DNA from: CAZQAA01 sp964591255
GTDB taxonomy: Bacteria > Desulfobacterota > DSM-4660 > Desulfatiglandales > Desulfatiglandaceae
NCBI GenBank assembly: GCA_964591255.1
Contig: CAZQAA010000112.1
Span: forward strand, 1 to 14,789
Length of the DNA: 14,789 nucleotides
Direction of reading: 5' to 3'
Shown here: positions 1-8,399 of the stretch, piece after piece
Position numbering within the stretch: position 1 is the stretch's first letter
Layout of the letters: every line of letters starts with the position of its first letter
Made by a program: the position numbers and the translations under genes
The notes under the pieces: model-generated
Database searches by the model: none
Seen by the model: the letters and a program-made list of their open reading frames with translations, nothing else
What the model was told of the DNA's origin: nothing

Positions 1-1003
1 CATTGATACAAAACGGTACAAATAAAAGGGGTATAAACAGCATAATATACAGCTTCTGTTTAGCCATGAGATTCATCCATACAAACCATGTCTCAAACGG
101 CCTCAAAAGTTCACCTTCCTTTATTTGATCCAGGGGATAAACATATATCGGCTTTACATCCACACTCGTGTATACCAGATACCATACCAGTACCACCGTC
201 AAAAAAGGCAATAGATCCCTTAATAGGATAAAAAACTTCCTCCTTTCTCCAGAAATATTATAACCAAGGACAAGCAACATAACCAAAAAGAGAATAAATA
301 GAAGAGAGGAATCTAAGTTATAAGAATCGAGAAAGCCGAGGACTATCACGAGATAGCTGGAACATATCACAAGGGCCTTCCTGTGACTATCATACAGCAA
401 ATGTAACAGCACGATGAACAGCGGTACTAATATTGCCTGCTTTATTGTGAAGACAGATAAAATGAAAAAGACAACTGAAATGATGAGGTACAGATAGAGC
501 CTTTTTCTTAGATATAGGATGTAGAAAAGCAGGGTAAGCAGAACAAACTGTATCCCCCACAAGATATATATCTTACTTATATCGTTTATCAGGATAGATG
601 AAAAAGGATGAACCAGCAGGATCAAAGATAAAAGGAATGATGATATTCGGGAAATCATCTCTCTCAGCATAAAAAAGAGCAATAAGGCATTTAAAAAATG
701 GATTCCCATCAGTATGGCATGCCAAGCCTCATAATTATAATTGTCAATAACAGTCTTTAACAGTAACAGGATTGAATAGCTTACCGGTCTGTACTCGTTG
801 GGAGTATTGATAGAAAATTCTTTTGTGAAGATTTTGGGGAAAAATTTGCAGTTTTGTAACAGGGATATCTCCAGGACCGGATCGGTATAAATGGTAGGGC
901 GGTGGTGAAAAAGCGCTTCGTTATGCAAAGAGGCTTGATATACAAACAGACCGATAACACTAATGAAAAGCGCGAACCAGCAACTTACAGTCTTATTATT
1001 CAT
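1..1003 (-). CDS. Polytopic membrane protein, GT-C (PMT/TMTC-like) glycosyltransferase candidate, 3' end cut by window edge
   Basis: The reading frame is open from ATG at 1003 to the left edge (334 codons plus one base). It begins with a likely signal-anchor helix (about residues 9-24) and then has many hydrophobic helices separated by short basic loops, so it is an integral inner-membrane protein. A periplasmic-type first loop contains TDP at 40-42 and is followed by YRPVSY (71-76) and HFLNALLLFFMLR (102-114). That order of an acidic first loop, a YRP motif and an H-x-x-NALLL helix resembles the N-terminal part of PMT/TMTC-like GT-C glycosyltransferases, which use lipid-linked sugars. The assignment is from pattern only; other polytopic membrane proteins are possible. 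No clear Shine-Dalgarno sequence precedes the ATG; an in-frame TTG lies 24 bases upstream. It lies downstream of the secreted-protein gene, separated from it by a strong hairpin. Confidence 0.6.
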   Translation of the reverse strand, partial: MNNKTVSCWFALFISVIGLFVYQASLHNEALFHHRPTIYTDPVLEISLLQNCKFFPKIFTKEFSINTPNEYRPVSYSILLLLKTVIDNYNYEAWHAILMGIHFLNALLLFFMLREMISRISSFLLSLILLVHPFSSILINDISKIYILWGIQFVLLTLLFYILYLRKRLYLYLIISVVFFILSVFTIKQAILVPLFIVLLHLLYDSHRKALVICSSYLVIVLGFLDSYNLDSSLLFILFLVMLLVLGYNISGERRKFFILLRDLLPFLTVVLVWYLVYTSVDVKPIYVYPLDQIKEGELLRPFETWFVWMNLMAKQKLYIMLFIPLLFVPFCIN

Positions 1004-1046
1004 TATACATAGGGGATATCCGTTCAAGGCATGATATATATAGTAT

Positions 1047-1073
1047 TATGGGCGGAACCAATCTCCGCCCATA
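1047..1073 (-). terminator. Strong hairpin after the secreted-protein gene (terminator-like, no U-tract)
   Basis: The arms TATGGGCGGA (1047-1056) and TCCGCCCATA (1064-1073) are a perfect 10-base inverted repeat with a 7-base loop. It lies 67 bases past the stop codon of the secreted-protein gene and 43 bases before the next start. No run of T follows on either strand, so it is not a textbook intrinsic terminator. It could terminate weakly, protect the 3' end of the mRNA, or mark the boundary between two transcription units. Confidence 0.4.
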
Positions 1074-1140
1074 TCATTACACTTTAACCAACCTAAGATG
1101 AGGCAAAAAAAGAGGTTTCTGTATTAGAATAACATAAATA

Positions 1141-1818
1141 TTACTCTTCCTCAATTGACACACTTCCGGATACAGGATTTTTATCCCACAAATCTACAGT
1201 CAGAACACGGAGTGTCTTCACCATTACATCAACATCATATCCCTCTGCCCTCACCTCTATTCTTTTGATCTTCTTGCCATGTGTGACTATGGGCTCTGAA
1301 TCATAATAAAACCACACATGGGGATCCTTCCTGATATAATTTATGGGATACCCGGGTCTGTTATCCCTGGTCAGTATGCCTATGTTATAGACAAGACCTT
1401 CATCAGTATAAAAATATACATGGAGGGGATAGCTCCCTAGCTCACCTTCTTTTTTACTCCATTTACCGCTGTTCTTCAGCTTGTGCATCAGTATCATTCC
1501 CTTGATGGAAACACTCGCCGTATCCTTTGCTGGAAAGGGTGGGTCAAACGTCTGAGCTATCCCTATGTATCCCCGCTGCTTGTGAGTGTTTAATCTTTTT
1601 AAATGGACAACATTAGCCCCATCCACCTTTTCAACGGTCACGCTTGTCTCACCTGGACCATCCTTAATGACCTTCCAGCCCTCTAAACCGTTTTTGAACT
1701 CATCATTTTTGGTTACTACCAGCAGTTCTTTCCCTTCATAGCCCTTCTCTTCAGCATGGGCAGCTACGGTCATAAATGCGAACACCAACAAAACAAGAGT
1801 CAAGCAAAATTTTTTCAT
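1141..1818 (-). CDS. Secreted periplasmic protein of unknown function, beta-rich
   Basis: A 225-residue protein with a clear Sec signal peptide: MKK, a hydrophobic core, and a likely cut after AHA at residue 22. There is no lipobox, since the only cysteine near the start is residue 5, so it should be soluble in the periplasm or exported. The mature part has no membrane helix and is rich in alternating hydrophobic and polar stretches. NGLEGWKV (43-50), near its start, resembles the opening strand of carbohydrate-binding-like jelly-roll proteins. That is a weak fold-level hint, not a function. I chose ATG 1818 because AAAGGAGA lies just upstream (1825-1832) and the signal peptide starts there; an in-frame extension to 1866 would cross the promoter. 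It has its own promoter, so it is probably regulated separately from the ABC genes before it. Confidence 0.8.
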   Translation of the reverse strand: MKKFCLTLVLLVFAFMTVAAHAEEKGYEGKELLVVTKNDEFKNGLEGWKVIKDGPGETSVTVEKVDGANVVHLKRLNTHKQRGYIGIAQTFDPPFPAKDTASVSIKGMILMHKLKNSGKWSKKEGELGSYPLHVYFYTDEGLVYNIGILTRDNRPGYPINYIRKDPHVWFYYDSEPIVTHGKKIKRIEVRAEGYDVDVMVKTLRVLTVDLWDKNPVSGSVSIEEE

Positions 1819-1856
1819 AATACTTCTCCTTTCTGGGTTAGAAATAAAGCCTACCA

Positions 1857-1884
1857 AGGTTACCATTTAGGCCTCATTTGTCAA
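1857..1884 (-). promoter_or_regulatory. Sigma-70-type promoter of the secreted-protein gene
   Basis: On the minus strand a perfect -35 hexamer TTGACA (1879-1884) is followed after 16 bases by TAACCT (1857-1862). A TG one base before the -10 makes it an extended -10 element. The expected start point is near 1850, giving a leader of about 30 bases with the ribosome binding site at 1825-1832. The -10 itself matches the consensus at only 3 of 6 positions. Confidence 0.65.
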
Positions 1885-2005
1885 GACCTCCAAAAACATA
1901 CAATTCCACTAAATTATTCAGTCAGACTCAAAATTCAGATCTTACGGCATGCAATATCCTTAAACTTTAGCAAAACTAGACAGTTTTCAGAGGCTCCTAT
2001 ATATT

Positions 2006-2060
2006 ATGCCACTTTCTATCTATTGTGGCATTTTATCCGTCTTTTTTCACCTAAAATGCC
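2006..2060 (-). repeat. Two overlapping, mutually exclusive inverted repeats downstream of the ABC genes
   Basis: One perfect stem pairs 2027-2035 with 2052-2060 (GGCATTTTA with TAAAATGCC). A second perfect stem pairs 2006-2012 with 2025-2031 (ATGCCAC with GTGGCAT). They share bases 2027-2031, so an RNA can form only one at a time. They begin 14 bases after the stop codon of the last ABC-cassette gene. Neither is followed by a T-run in the minus direction. They may stabilise or end the ABC transcript. The rest of the 1819-2074 spacer holds the promoter and ribosome binding site of the next gene and nothing else I can name. Confidence 0.45.
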
Positions 2061-2074
2061 TTGTCATAATGCAA

Positions 2075-3457
2075 TTAGAGTCGCATCCTTTTATTCCGCA
2101 GATATATTATCATGCCCGAAACAAAAACAAAACATGGAAGAAGGACTACTGCAAACAAGAGGACTTTCCTCTTTTCCTCGGAAAGCCCCACATATTCATA
2201 TTGATAAACTCTGGGCCTTTGCGAAACGAAACCCTCTCCTTCCACCAGCCATTCCACAGAATTAAGGAACAAGTCCCTGTTGCCGCCGCCAAAAAGATCG
2301 ATATAGGAATCGTTGGCAAAATCGGAATCCCCTATTACTACAATCTTCCCCCCTTTGCCGGCAGGAAACGTGTTGACTGCCACTGCTACCGAAACAGGTC
2401 CTATTTTACCCTTTCCATCTACAAAGTCAAACTCCCATTTGTCATACGATGACTTAGGGATGGTCCACGTACCCGGATTAGTAACCAAGAGAGATTCTAC
2501 TGACATATTCTTCGGAACAGGATCACCGGGCTCAACCGACCTTACCAGAGGTAAGCCGATAGGAGATTCAATATGACTTACAATGGAATGCTTTCCGCAT
2601 TTCTTGGGGTCAATCAGGGGGATGAACATGTCTCCTCCCACCAGCATACTTTTTTCATCCACGACTATGTCATTTTTTATGATAACATGATATCTTGCCA
2701 AAAATCTATCCAGCCCCGGAACAAAAGGGTCGAGCAGAAATAATATTTTTCCTCCCTGATTAATAAAATTATCCATAAGGCCCACATCCATATCTCCAAA
2801 ACCCTTGTCCAGACTGCAGACCGTCAATAGTGACGTACCCGGGGGAATATACTTTTTCGTTTTTTCCCAGTCAAGTCTCTTTACTGCATAACCCTCTTCC
2901 TCCAAGGCATTCCTTGCCTTCGAATATCTCTTATAGCCATCACCTGCTAACCCACCTTCTCCTGACATAAGGAAATAAATTGTTTTCTTTTCACTTGCAG
3001 TCACTCTGATTATGGCATTAGTGAGATCTGTCTCGGATGCCACCTGGATGACCGCCCTCTTTCCTGCTGATTCAACTACAGTGACTTTGTCCATATGTTG
3101 AACACCATACCGTTGCATCTCCATAGGATTTCTCAATGTGTCCAGCATCCTAAACTCAAAAAAAGGAGAAATATCAGCATAATATCCCAAAAGCTTTCGC
3201 ATAAGATCCGTTTCCGGGAGATCTCGAGGATAAAAGCAAGTAACAATAACCTTTTGTTTAAGACCTTTAAGGATATTCCTGCTGCGCTCTGATAGCGAGT
3301 AATTTTTTCTTTCAGTGAGATTTAATCTCAGATTATGTTTATATGCTATGTAATCTATTACAGTAGCAACAATCAGGATGATAAGCACAGTCCCTGCGAG
3401 TCCGAAATAACATCTGAACGCGGCCCTGGATAATCCCGGTTTGATCTCTGGTCCCAT
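2075..3457 (-). CDS. GldG-like ABC transporter auxiliary protein, second cassette
   Basis: A 460-residue protein of the ABC_transp_aux/GldG type. It has one N-terminal membrane helix (about 17-39), a large extracytoplasmic domain and one C-terminal helix (about 432-453) with a short basic tail. Family-like features are NYSLSERS just after the first helix, a GEGGL loop in mid-protein, FLLDP, and VVIGDSDFA ending with GDSDFA at 376-381. It probably partners the permease and ATPase encoded just before it. I chose ATG 3457 because it lies two bases after the permease stop codon, has GGAGAGG at 3470-3476, and gives a length matching its paralogue (458 residues). Longer in-frame starts would overlap the permease by up to 78 bases. 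GldG proteins are known from Flavobacterium gliding, but no gliding or type IX secretion gene is seen here, so the role is open. Confidence 0.8.
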   Translation of the reverse strand: MGPEIKPGLSRAAFRCYFGLAGTVLIILIVATVIDYIAYKHNLRLNLTERKNYSLSERSRNILKGLKQKVIVTCFYPRDLPETDLMRKLLGYYADISPFFEFRMLDTLRNPMEMQRYGVQHMDKVTVVESAGKRAVIQVASETDLTNAIIRVTASEKKTIYFLMSGEGGLAGDGYKRYSKARNALEEEGYAVKRLDWEKTKKYIPPGTSLLTVCSLDKGFGDMDVGLMDNFINQGGKILFLLDPFVPGLDRFLARYHVIIKNDIVVDEKSMLVGGDMFIPLIDPKKCGKHSIVSHIESPIGLPLVRSVEPGDPVPKNMSVESLLVTNPGTWTIPKSSYDKWEFDFVDGKGKIGPVSVAVAVNTFPAGKGGKIVVIGDSDFANDSYIDLFGGGNRDLFLNSVEWLVEGEGFVSQRPRVYQYEYVGLSEEKRKVLLFAVVLLPCFVFVSGMIIYLRNKRMRL

Positions 3458-3459
3458 CC

Positions 3460-4215
3460 CTATCTGATTCCTCTCCACAATCTTGATCTTAAAGATTCGT
3501 ATGTAAAAAGGATAAAGCATGCGGTAAATATAATACAATGGACAACAGATCTGGTATCTATTATACCCCTTGCAAATCTATCTGAGTGTTCCAGAAACGA
3601 AAGATGGATCAAGATATCCTGCCCGACAGGTCCCGCCCAACCTGCACTGAACGCCACCGACAGGAAAAGGAGCATGATGCCGAAGGTTACCATTGCCGCT
3701 ACGATCTGATCTTTATTAAATGAAGAAATAAGCAACCCCAAAGATATACAGGAACATCCAATTAAAAACAGGCCCAGATAACCAGACAGGACAGGGGCAA
3801 CTTCAATATCCCAGATAGTGGATAACAGGTATGGATAAATTGCAGTAAGACTCAGCATAAGTGTATATACACACACACATGAAACAAATTTCGCCAGAAT
3901 GATCTCCATATCCCTTACAGGATAAGTCAAAAGGAGTTCTATAGTCCCACTCTTCTTCTCTTCTGAAAAAAGACGCATAGTCAAAAGAGGAATGGTCAGG
4001 CAAATTACATGATCCATATCCATAAAAAATTGTCTGAATAGACCTTCTGTTATGCTTATCCTCTGATTGATAAGAAATGTGTCAAACCTGATAACATCAG
4101 TGAAGAAAAAATATCCGCATAGGAGCAAAAATATAGTACTGGTAGCATAGAGAATAAACGAATTCAGGTAGACCATTGACTCCTTTTTAAAAAGTGCAAT
4201 AAAATTCGCAACCAT
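3460..4215 (-). CDS. ABC-2 type permease, GldF-like, second cassette
   Basis: A 251-residue membrane protein with about six hydrophobic helices and no ATPase motifs. After the second helix it carries MRLFSEEKKSGTIELLL (80-96), the cytoplasmic coupling segment characteristic of GldF/ABC-2 permeases. It would form the membrane channel with the ATPase encoded directly upstream. ATG 4215 is preferred over the longer frame to 4299: it lies 7 bases after the ATPase stop codon, has GAGGA in front of it (overlapping that stop), and begins with a typical amphipathic KKE segment. The longer start would overlap the ATPase by 77 bases. The stop codon is two bases from the next start, so translation of the two is probably coupled. 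The substrate is unknown. Confidence 0.82.
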   Translation of the reverse strand: MVANFIALFKKESMVYLNSFILYATSTIFLLLCGYFFFTDVIRFDTFLINQRISITEGLFRQFFMDMDHVICLTIPLLTMRLFSEEKKSGTIELLLTYPVRDMEIILAKFVSCVCVYTLMLSLTAIYPYLLSTIWDIEVAPVLSGYLGLFLIGCSCISLGLLISSFNKDQIVAAMVTFGIMLLFLSVAFSAGWAGPVGQDILIHLSFLEHSDRFARGIIDTRSVVHCIIFTACFILFTYESLRSRLWRGIR

Positions 4216-4222
4216 AACATCC

Positions 4223-5152
4223 TCATGTAGTGATGAGACTGATGTATACTTCTTCCAAGCTCGTCTCCTTGGGCCGAATTTCCAGCAGACCCCAGCCATT
4301 TCCTATAATAGTGTCTGCCACCTTTTCCTGAATGCCCTCACTGAAATCCATCAGATAGGCAGAAATCGAAGATGATCCTGTCTCCTCCTTCTTAATCAGT
4401 GACACGGAGGGAGAAAGTGTCTTCAAACTTTTTATTACGTCCTCATATGGACCCTTCACCTTGACTATTATCCGGTTATGTTCCTGTGACTTTTTCATAA
4501 GTCCTTCAATTGAATCTTCAGCTATTAATCTACCTCTATTAATGATCAATACCCGCTGGCAAATCATACTGACTTCGGAAAGGATATGGGTGCTTAAAAT
4601 AACCGTTCTATCCCCGGCCAGATCTTGTATTAACTTCCGGACTTCAAAGTTCTGCTTCGGATCAAGCCCAATGGTAGGTTCATCAAGGATAAGAACTTGT
4701 GGATCATTGAGGATGGCCTGGGCCAGGCATACCCTTTGTCGATAGCCTTTAGAAAGATTTTCTATGGATCGTCCTGACACATGTGTTATGCCGCAATGAT
4801 CCATAGCCTTACCGATCTTTTTTTTCCTGTCACCCCTGGCGATGCCCTTAACTTCTGCTACAAAATTAAGATATGATCGAACAGATAGATTTGTGTAAAG
4901 AGGGGCCTTTTCCGGAAAATATCCAATACGACGCTTTACCTCCAAAGGATCCTTATGGACATCAAAACCGGCAACTACAGCTGTACCCATAGTGGGGGTG
5001 GAAAAACAGGTAAGAATCCTCATAGTTGTGCTTTTTCCGGCCCCATTCGGCCCTATTAAACCTACTATTTCACCCTTTTCCACCGTAAACGACACATCCT
5101 CAATCGCTACAAAGGAACTGAAGTGTTTGGTCAGATTTATTGCCTCAATCAT
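4223..5152 (-). CDS. ABC transporter ATPase, GldA-like, second cassette
   Basis: A 309-residue ATPase with Walker A GPNGAGKST (34-42), signature LSKGYRQR (133-140), Walker B VLILDEPT (153-160) with the D-loop GLDP after it, and the H-loop in STHI (187-190). The Q-loop position reads GYFPEKAPLY, with E in place of the usual Q, as in GldA-type ATPases. After about residue 215 a divergent C-terminal domain follows, as is common in ATPases of ABC-2 exporters. It should power the permease encoded next. The start ATG 5152 has GAGG seven bases upstream. The 80-base gap before it contains a small 7-base-pair hairpin (5173-5195). It is the diverged sister of the ATPase at 7434-8381. Confidence 0.9.
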   Translation of the reverse strand: MIEAINLTKHFSSFVAIEDVSFTVEKGEIVGLIGPNGAGKSTTMRILTCFSTPTMGTAVVAGFDVHKDPLEVKRRIGYFPEKAPLYTNLSVRSYLNFVAEVKGIARGDRKKKIGKAMDHCGITHVSGRSIENLSKGYRQRVCLAQAILNDPQVLILDEPTIGLDPKQNFEVRKLIQDLAGDRTVILSTHILSEVSMICQRVLIINRGRLIAEDSIEGLMKKSQEHNRIIVKVKGPYEDVIKSLKTLSPSVSLIKKEETGSSSISAYLMDFSEGIQEKVADTIIGNGWGLLEIRPKETSLEEVYISLITT

Positions 5153-5232
5153 TCAAGAACCTCATCATACACAAGTGTTAACAGACACAACACTTTATAA
5201 TTCCTGGAAGAAAGGGGAATTTTTCAAAGACC

Positions 5233-6609
5233 TCACAGTGTTCTTCTCCTCAGCCATACGATGGCCCCTATCAATATTATAACTAAAGGGAAAAAAATCA
5301 TAGTAAAATAAAAATATATATTTCCTGCCTTCTGTGTCAAATTTATGGTCCCCATACTGATTGTTTTGGGCCTTATAGAAATCAACTTTTCTTGTCGTGT
5401 CAGCCAATTAACAATATTCACAAGAAAATCCCGATTGCCTGAGAACTTGACATAAGCATTGGTGGCAAAGTCAGAGTCTCCCACCACAACTATTCTTGTC
5501 CCCCTCTCACCCTTGCCCTGGCCTGGATTATCTGCAGAAACAGCCACTGCAAGAGGCAATGCACCCTTTAAATCTTTTCCCGGGTTATAAGTGAAGTCCC
5601 CGCTTTTAATATCGCTCTCAGCTCCACTGTTGGGATTGGTAAAGGCCAGCTCTACCACCTTTAATCCTTTGCCCACATCTTTTTTAGCAGCCACAGTACT
5701 GGCCGATGAATAAAGGGTAGGATACTTAAAGCCTGCCGTTATTTCATGGCGCTGTTGATAATCCGTAACCACAGGCATCGTCATATCGCCCCCAAACAAC
5801 CTGGACAAAGGATCTACAATTATATTGTTACCAAAATCAATACCCCACTTGCTAAAAAAAGGGATAAGCCCTTCACAGTGACCGGGATCAATCAAAAATA
5901 ATGCACTCTTGCCATCTTCAAGGTAGCTGTTGATAATTTCAAGTTCCCTTTTAAAAAAGGCTTTTTTAGGTCCTGCGATGATAAGGGCAGCGCAGTCTGC
6001 CGGGACCTGGCCTGCATTATACAGGGTCAGATTTCTTACCATATAACCCTCATACTCAAGGGCATTCGTTGCGCTGAGGTAGTCTGCTTTTGTAAACCCT
6101 TTCAAGCCCCCCTCGCCATGACCTTTAAGAAAATAAAGGGTTTTGCCCTGTTCCTGTATCACCTTTATAAGGGCGTTAGTCAGGGCCTCCTCTGAGACTC
6201 CTTGAACCTTTATAACCTTTCCCTTGCTTTCCAGCACCGTGACCCCATAAACATCAATGTCATATTTACGGGCCACACCAGGATTTTTGTCTGGATCCAC
6301 TATATGAATGCTCAGCATCTCACTATGCATACCATATGAACTCAGGAGATCTTCAATCTCCTCCCTGTCTGGATATCCCTTTTCAAAAAGGGCAGTAATC
6401 TTAACAGGTTGTTTGATACAGTCCAACACCTTTATGGTATGCGGGGAAAGCGTAAAACGTCTGGCCTTGGTTAAATCCATCCGCCTATTATACTGAATGG
6501 CCAAAAGATTTAGCAATACCAGCACAAGGAGAACAATGACAACAGAGATGGTGGCATTCGCCCCATACCGGGTCGATCTCTGAAAAAGTATTCTTTTTAG
6601 ATGGGTCAT
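5233..6609 (-). CDS. GldG-like ABC transporter auxiliary protein, first cassette
   Basis: A 458-residue protein with the same plan as its paralogue at 2075-3457: an N-terminal membrane helix (about 19-39), a long extracytoplasmic domain, and a C-terminal helix (about 430-452) ending in an RRR tail. Shared marks include FTLSPHT after the first helix, the GHGEGGL loop, FLIDP, and VVVGDSDFA ending with GDSDFA at 377-382. It starts 40 bases after the permease stop codon. The Shine-Dalgarno sequence is poor (only GAG), so translation may depend on coupling to the upstream gene. Its function is inferred only from family and position: an accessory subunit of the ABC complex, holding or guiding substrate on the outer face of the inner membrane. 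Confidence 0.82.
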   Translation of the reverse strand: MTHLKRILFQRSTRYGANATISVVIVLLVLVLLNLLAIQYNRRMDLTKARRFTLSPHTIKVLDCIKQPVKITALFEKGYPDREEIEDLLSSYGMHSEMLSIHIVDPDKNPGVARKYDIDVYGVTVLESKGKVIKVQGVSEEALTNALIKVIQEQGKTLYFLKGHGEGGLKGFTKADYLSATNALEYEGYMVRNLTLYNAGQVPADCAALIIAGPKKAFFKRELEIINSYLEDGKSALFLIDPGHCEGLIPFFSKWGIDFGNNIIVDPLSRLFGGDMTMPVVTDYQQRHEITAGFKYPTLYSSASTVAAKKDVGKGLKVVELAFTNPNSGAESDIKSGDFTYNPGKDLKGALPLAVAVSADNPGQGKGERGTRIVVVGDSDFATNAYVKFSGNRDFLVNIVNWLTRQEKLISIRPKTISMGTINLTQKAGNIYFYFTMIFFPLVIILIGAIVWLRRRTL

Positions 6610-6649
6610 TGGCTAAGACTCAAACAAACTCGTACAAGACAATTGTATC

Positions 6650-7417
6650 CTAATTCCAACGTCTGGAATCAAGAACCTGATAAGTCAAAAACAGGCCAAA
6701 GAGGGTAAAAGTCAAGAAGTAGATCACGTCCTTGATCTCTATCAGTCCCTTGGTAAACACATGGAAGTGTTCCTGCATGGAAAAGTAAGAGAGAAAATCG
6801 GCCAGGCCGGTATTGTTTATGACATACGGCACTGCCCCTATCATCCAGAAAAAACTTATTATGCCAAAGGCCACTATTGCAGCAATAATCTGATTATCTG
6901 TCAGGGAAGAGCAAAATATGCCCACAGACAGATATGCAAATCCAACCAATAACAGTCCCAGATATCCAGTAAATATGGGACCGGGATCTGGATTTCCATA
7001 AATCCAGACAAAAACAGGGTGTGTAGCGGTGAGCATAAGTAACATACATAAAAGAACAACCGATGCCAGATATTTTCCCAGCACAATTTCCCCTATGGAA
7101 ACAGGGCAGGAATAGAGCAGTTCGTCAGTGCGCTGTCTCTTTTCTTCGGCAAAGAGCTTCATTGTTATAACCGGAATCAAGAGATATATTATGCTAAGGC
7201 TATGAAAAAAGGGCTGAATCAACATAGAATTAAGATCCCTGCGACCTTCAATAGATTCCCAGGGAACAGGTTGCAATTTAGAAAGATAAAAAACAGCCAA
7301 ATGATTAAAGAAAAACATGCCGGAAAAAACTATGAATATCAATGCAATGGCATAAAAGCTTGGTAGAACAAAATAGGATTTAAGCTCCTTCCAGGCAATA
7401 GTGAAAATTTTACTCAT
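6650..7417 (-). CDS. ABC-2 type permease, GldF-like, first cassette
   Basis: A 255-residue integral membrane protein with about six helices. The coupling segment MKLFAEEKRQRTDELL (86-101) matches its paralogue's MRLFSEEK segment, and the region around GKYLASVVLL follows as in other GldF-type permeases. ATG 7417 is chosen because it lies 16 bases after the ATPase stop codon, with a purine-rich GGGGGATGAG just before it, and begins with MSKIFTIAWKELKSYF, the typical cytoplasmic amphipathic start of ABC-2 permeases. The longer frame to 7462 would overlap the ATPase. It should pair with the ATPase at 7434-8381, though pairing with the second ATPase is also possible. Confidence 0.83.
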   Translation of the reverse strand: MSKIFTIAWKELKSYFVLPSFYAIALIFIVFSGMFFFNHLAVFYLSKLQPVPWESIEGRRDLNSMLIQPFFHSLSIIYLLIPVITMKLFAEEKRQRTDELLYSCPVSIGEIVLGKYLASVVLLCMLLMLTATHPVFVWIYGNPDPGPIFTGYLGLLLVGFAYLSVGIFCSSLTDNQIIAAIVAFGIISFFWMIGAVPYVINNTGLADFLSYFSMQEHFHVFTKGLIEIKDVIYFLTFTLFGLFLTYQVLDSRRWN

Positions 7418-7433
7418 TGACTCATCCCCCACT

Positions 7434-8381
7434 TCAGCCTGTCTGTTTTTCCTGTGTAACAAGCCTTACAAATATTTCTTCAAGACCCATCTTCCATGGA
7501 TGCATTTCCCCAAGGCCCCAGTCATTCTCTACTGCCATTCTGGAAACCAAATCACCCATATATCTGTCCCCCAAACCGGTCTTGTATTCCACGGTAAACT
7601 CTCCGGTCTTTTTGCCTTCGTATACATTTATAACTCCGGGAATAGTCATCAACTTGCCAACCACATCACTTTCGCCATGCCTCAAAAGCCGTATAACAAT
7701 TTTTTCCGCTTTCTCCATCTGGGATGACAACCCCTCAAGACTGTCCACAGTCAGGATCTTGCCATCTTTTATGATTACCACCTTCTGACATATCATAGTG
7801 ACTTCAGGAATTATATGAGTACTCAAAATAACCGTATGGCCACCAGCAAGCCCCTTAATAAGCGCCCTGATCTCGGTGATTTGTTTGGGATCAAGCCCTA
7901 TCGTTGGTTCATCCAGTATAAGAACCGCCGGATCGTGAATAATAGCCTGGGCAATACCCACACGCTGGCGATAGCCCTTGGAGAGATGTTTTATCAAACG
8001 CCCACGCACCCTTTTAAGTCCGCACTCCTCAAGGGCCTTTTCTAACATAAGCTTACGTCTTTTTTTGGGGACATCCTTAAGGATTGCAACATAATTGAGA
8101 TATGAAGAAACCGTCATGTAATCATATAGAGGCGGATGCTCTGGCAAGTAACCTATGAGCCTCTTGACCTCCTTTGGTTCCTTAAAGACATCGTGATTGC
8201 CAACCCGTACCGTACCTGAGCTGGCCGAAAGACATCCAGTGATAATCCTCATGGTGGTAGTCTTGCCCGCCCCATTAGGACCTAAAAAACCTACTATCTC
8301 ACCTTCACCCAGGGAAAAAGAGATATTCCTTAGGGCCTCTATATCACCATATCTCTTGGAAAGCCGTTCTACTTCAATCAC
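7434..8381 (-). CDS. ABC transporter ATPase, GldA-like, first cassette
   Basis: A 315-residue ATPase with Walker A GPNGAGKTT (34-42), signature LSKGYRQR (133-140), Walker B VLILDEPT (153-160) and the H-loop in STHI (187-190). The Q-loop position reads GYLPEHPPLY, with E instead of Q, as in GldA-type proteins. Hand alignment with the second ATPase needs no gap over the first 200 residues and gives 113 identities; the C-terminal regions differ much more. I chose GTG 8381 because GGAG (8389-8392) sits seven bases upstream and it yields the same N-terminus as the paralogue. A longer frame starting with TTG at 8417 would begin inside the leader hairpin. It is the first gene of the double ABC array. 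Confidence 0.88.
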   Translation of the reverse strand: MIEVERLSKRYGDIEALRNISFSLGEGEIVGFLGPNGAGKTTTMRIITGCLSASSGTVRVGNHDVFKEPKEVKRLIGYLPEHPPLYDYMTVSSYLNYVAILKDVPKKRRKLMLEKALEECGLKRVRGRLIKHLSKGYRQRVGIAQAIIHDPAVLILDEPTIGLDPKQITEIRALIKGLAGGHTVILSTHIIPEVTMICQKVVIIKDGKILTVDSLEGLSSQMEKAEKIVIRLLRHGESDVVGKLMTIPGVINVYEGKKTGEFTVEYKTGLGDRYMGDLVSRMAVENDWGLGEMHPWKMGLEEIFVRLVTQEKQTG

Positions 8382-8399
8382 CAAAAGACTCCATAGGCA

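Noticed and set aside
1002..1007. TATAAT on the minus strand, a perfect -10 hexamer
   Set aside because: It overlaps the ATG of the membrane-protein gene, so transcription would begin inside the coding region, and no good -35 stands at the right distance.
1756..2576. Several plus-strand open frames of 87 to 169 codons
   Set aside because: They lie opposite the secreted-protein and GldG-like genes or across the promoter spacer, overlap each other, lack ribosome binding sites and show no protein-like pattern.
4286..5152. Missing Q-loop glutamine as a sign of a dead ATPase
   Set aside because: Both paralogues have E at this place while all other catalytic motifs are intact, and GldA-type ATPases share the change.
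5173..5195. 7-base-pair hairpin between the two ABC cassettes as a terminator
   Set aside because: No T-run follows and the stem is short; the second cassette has no visible promoter of its own, so continued transcription is more likely.
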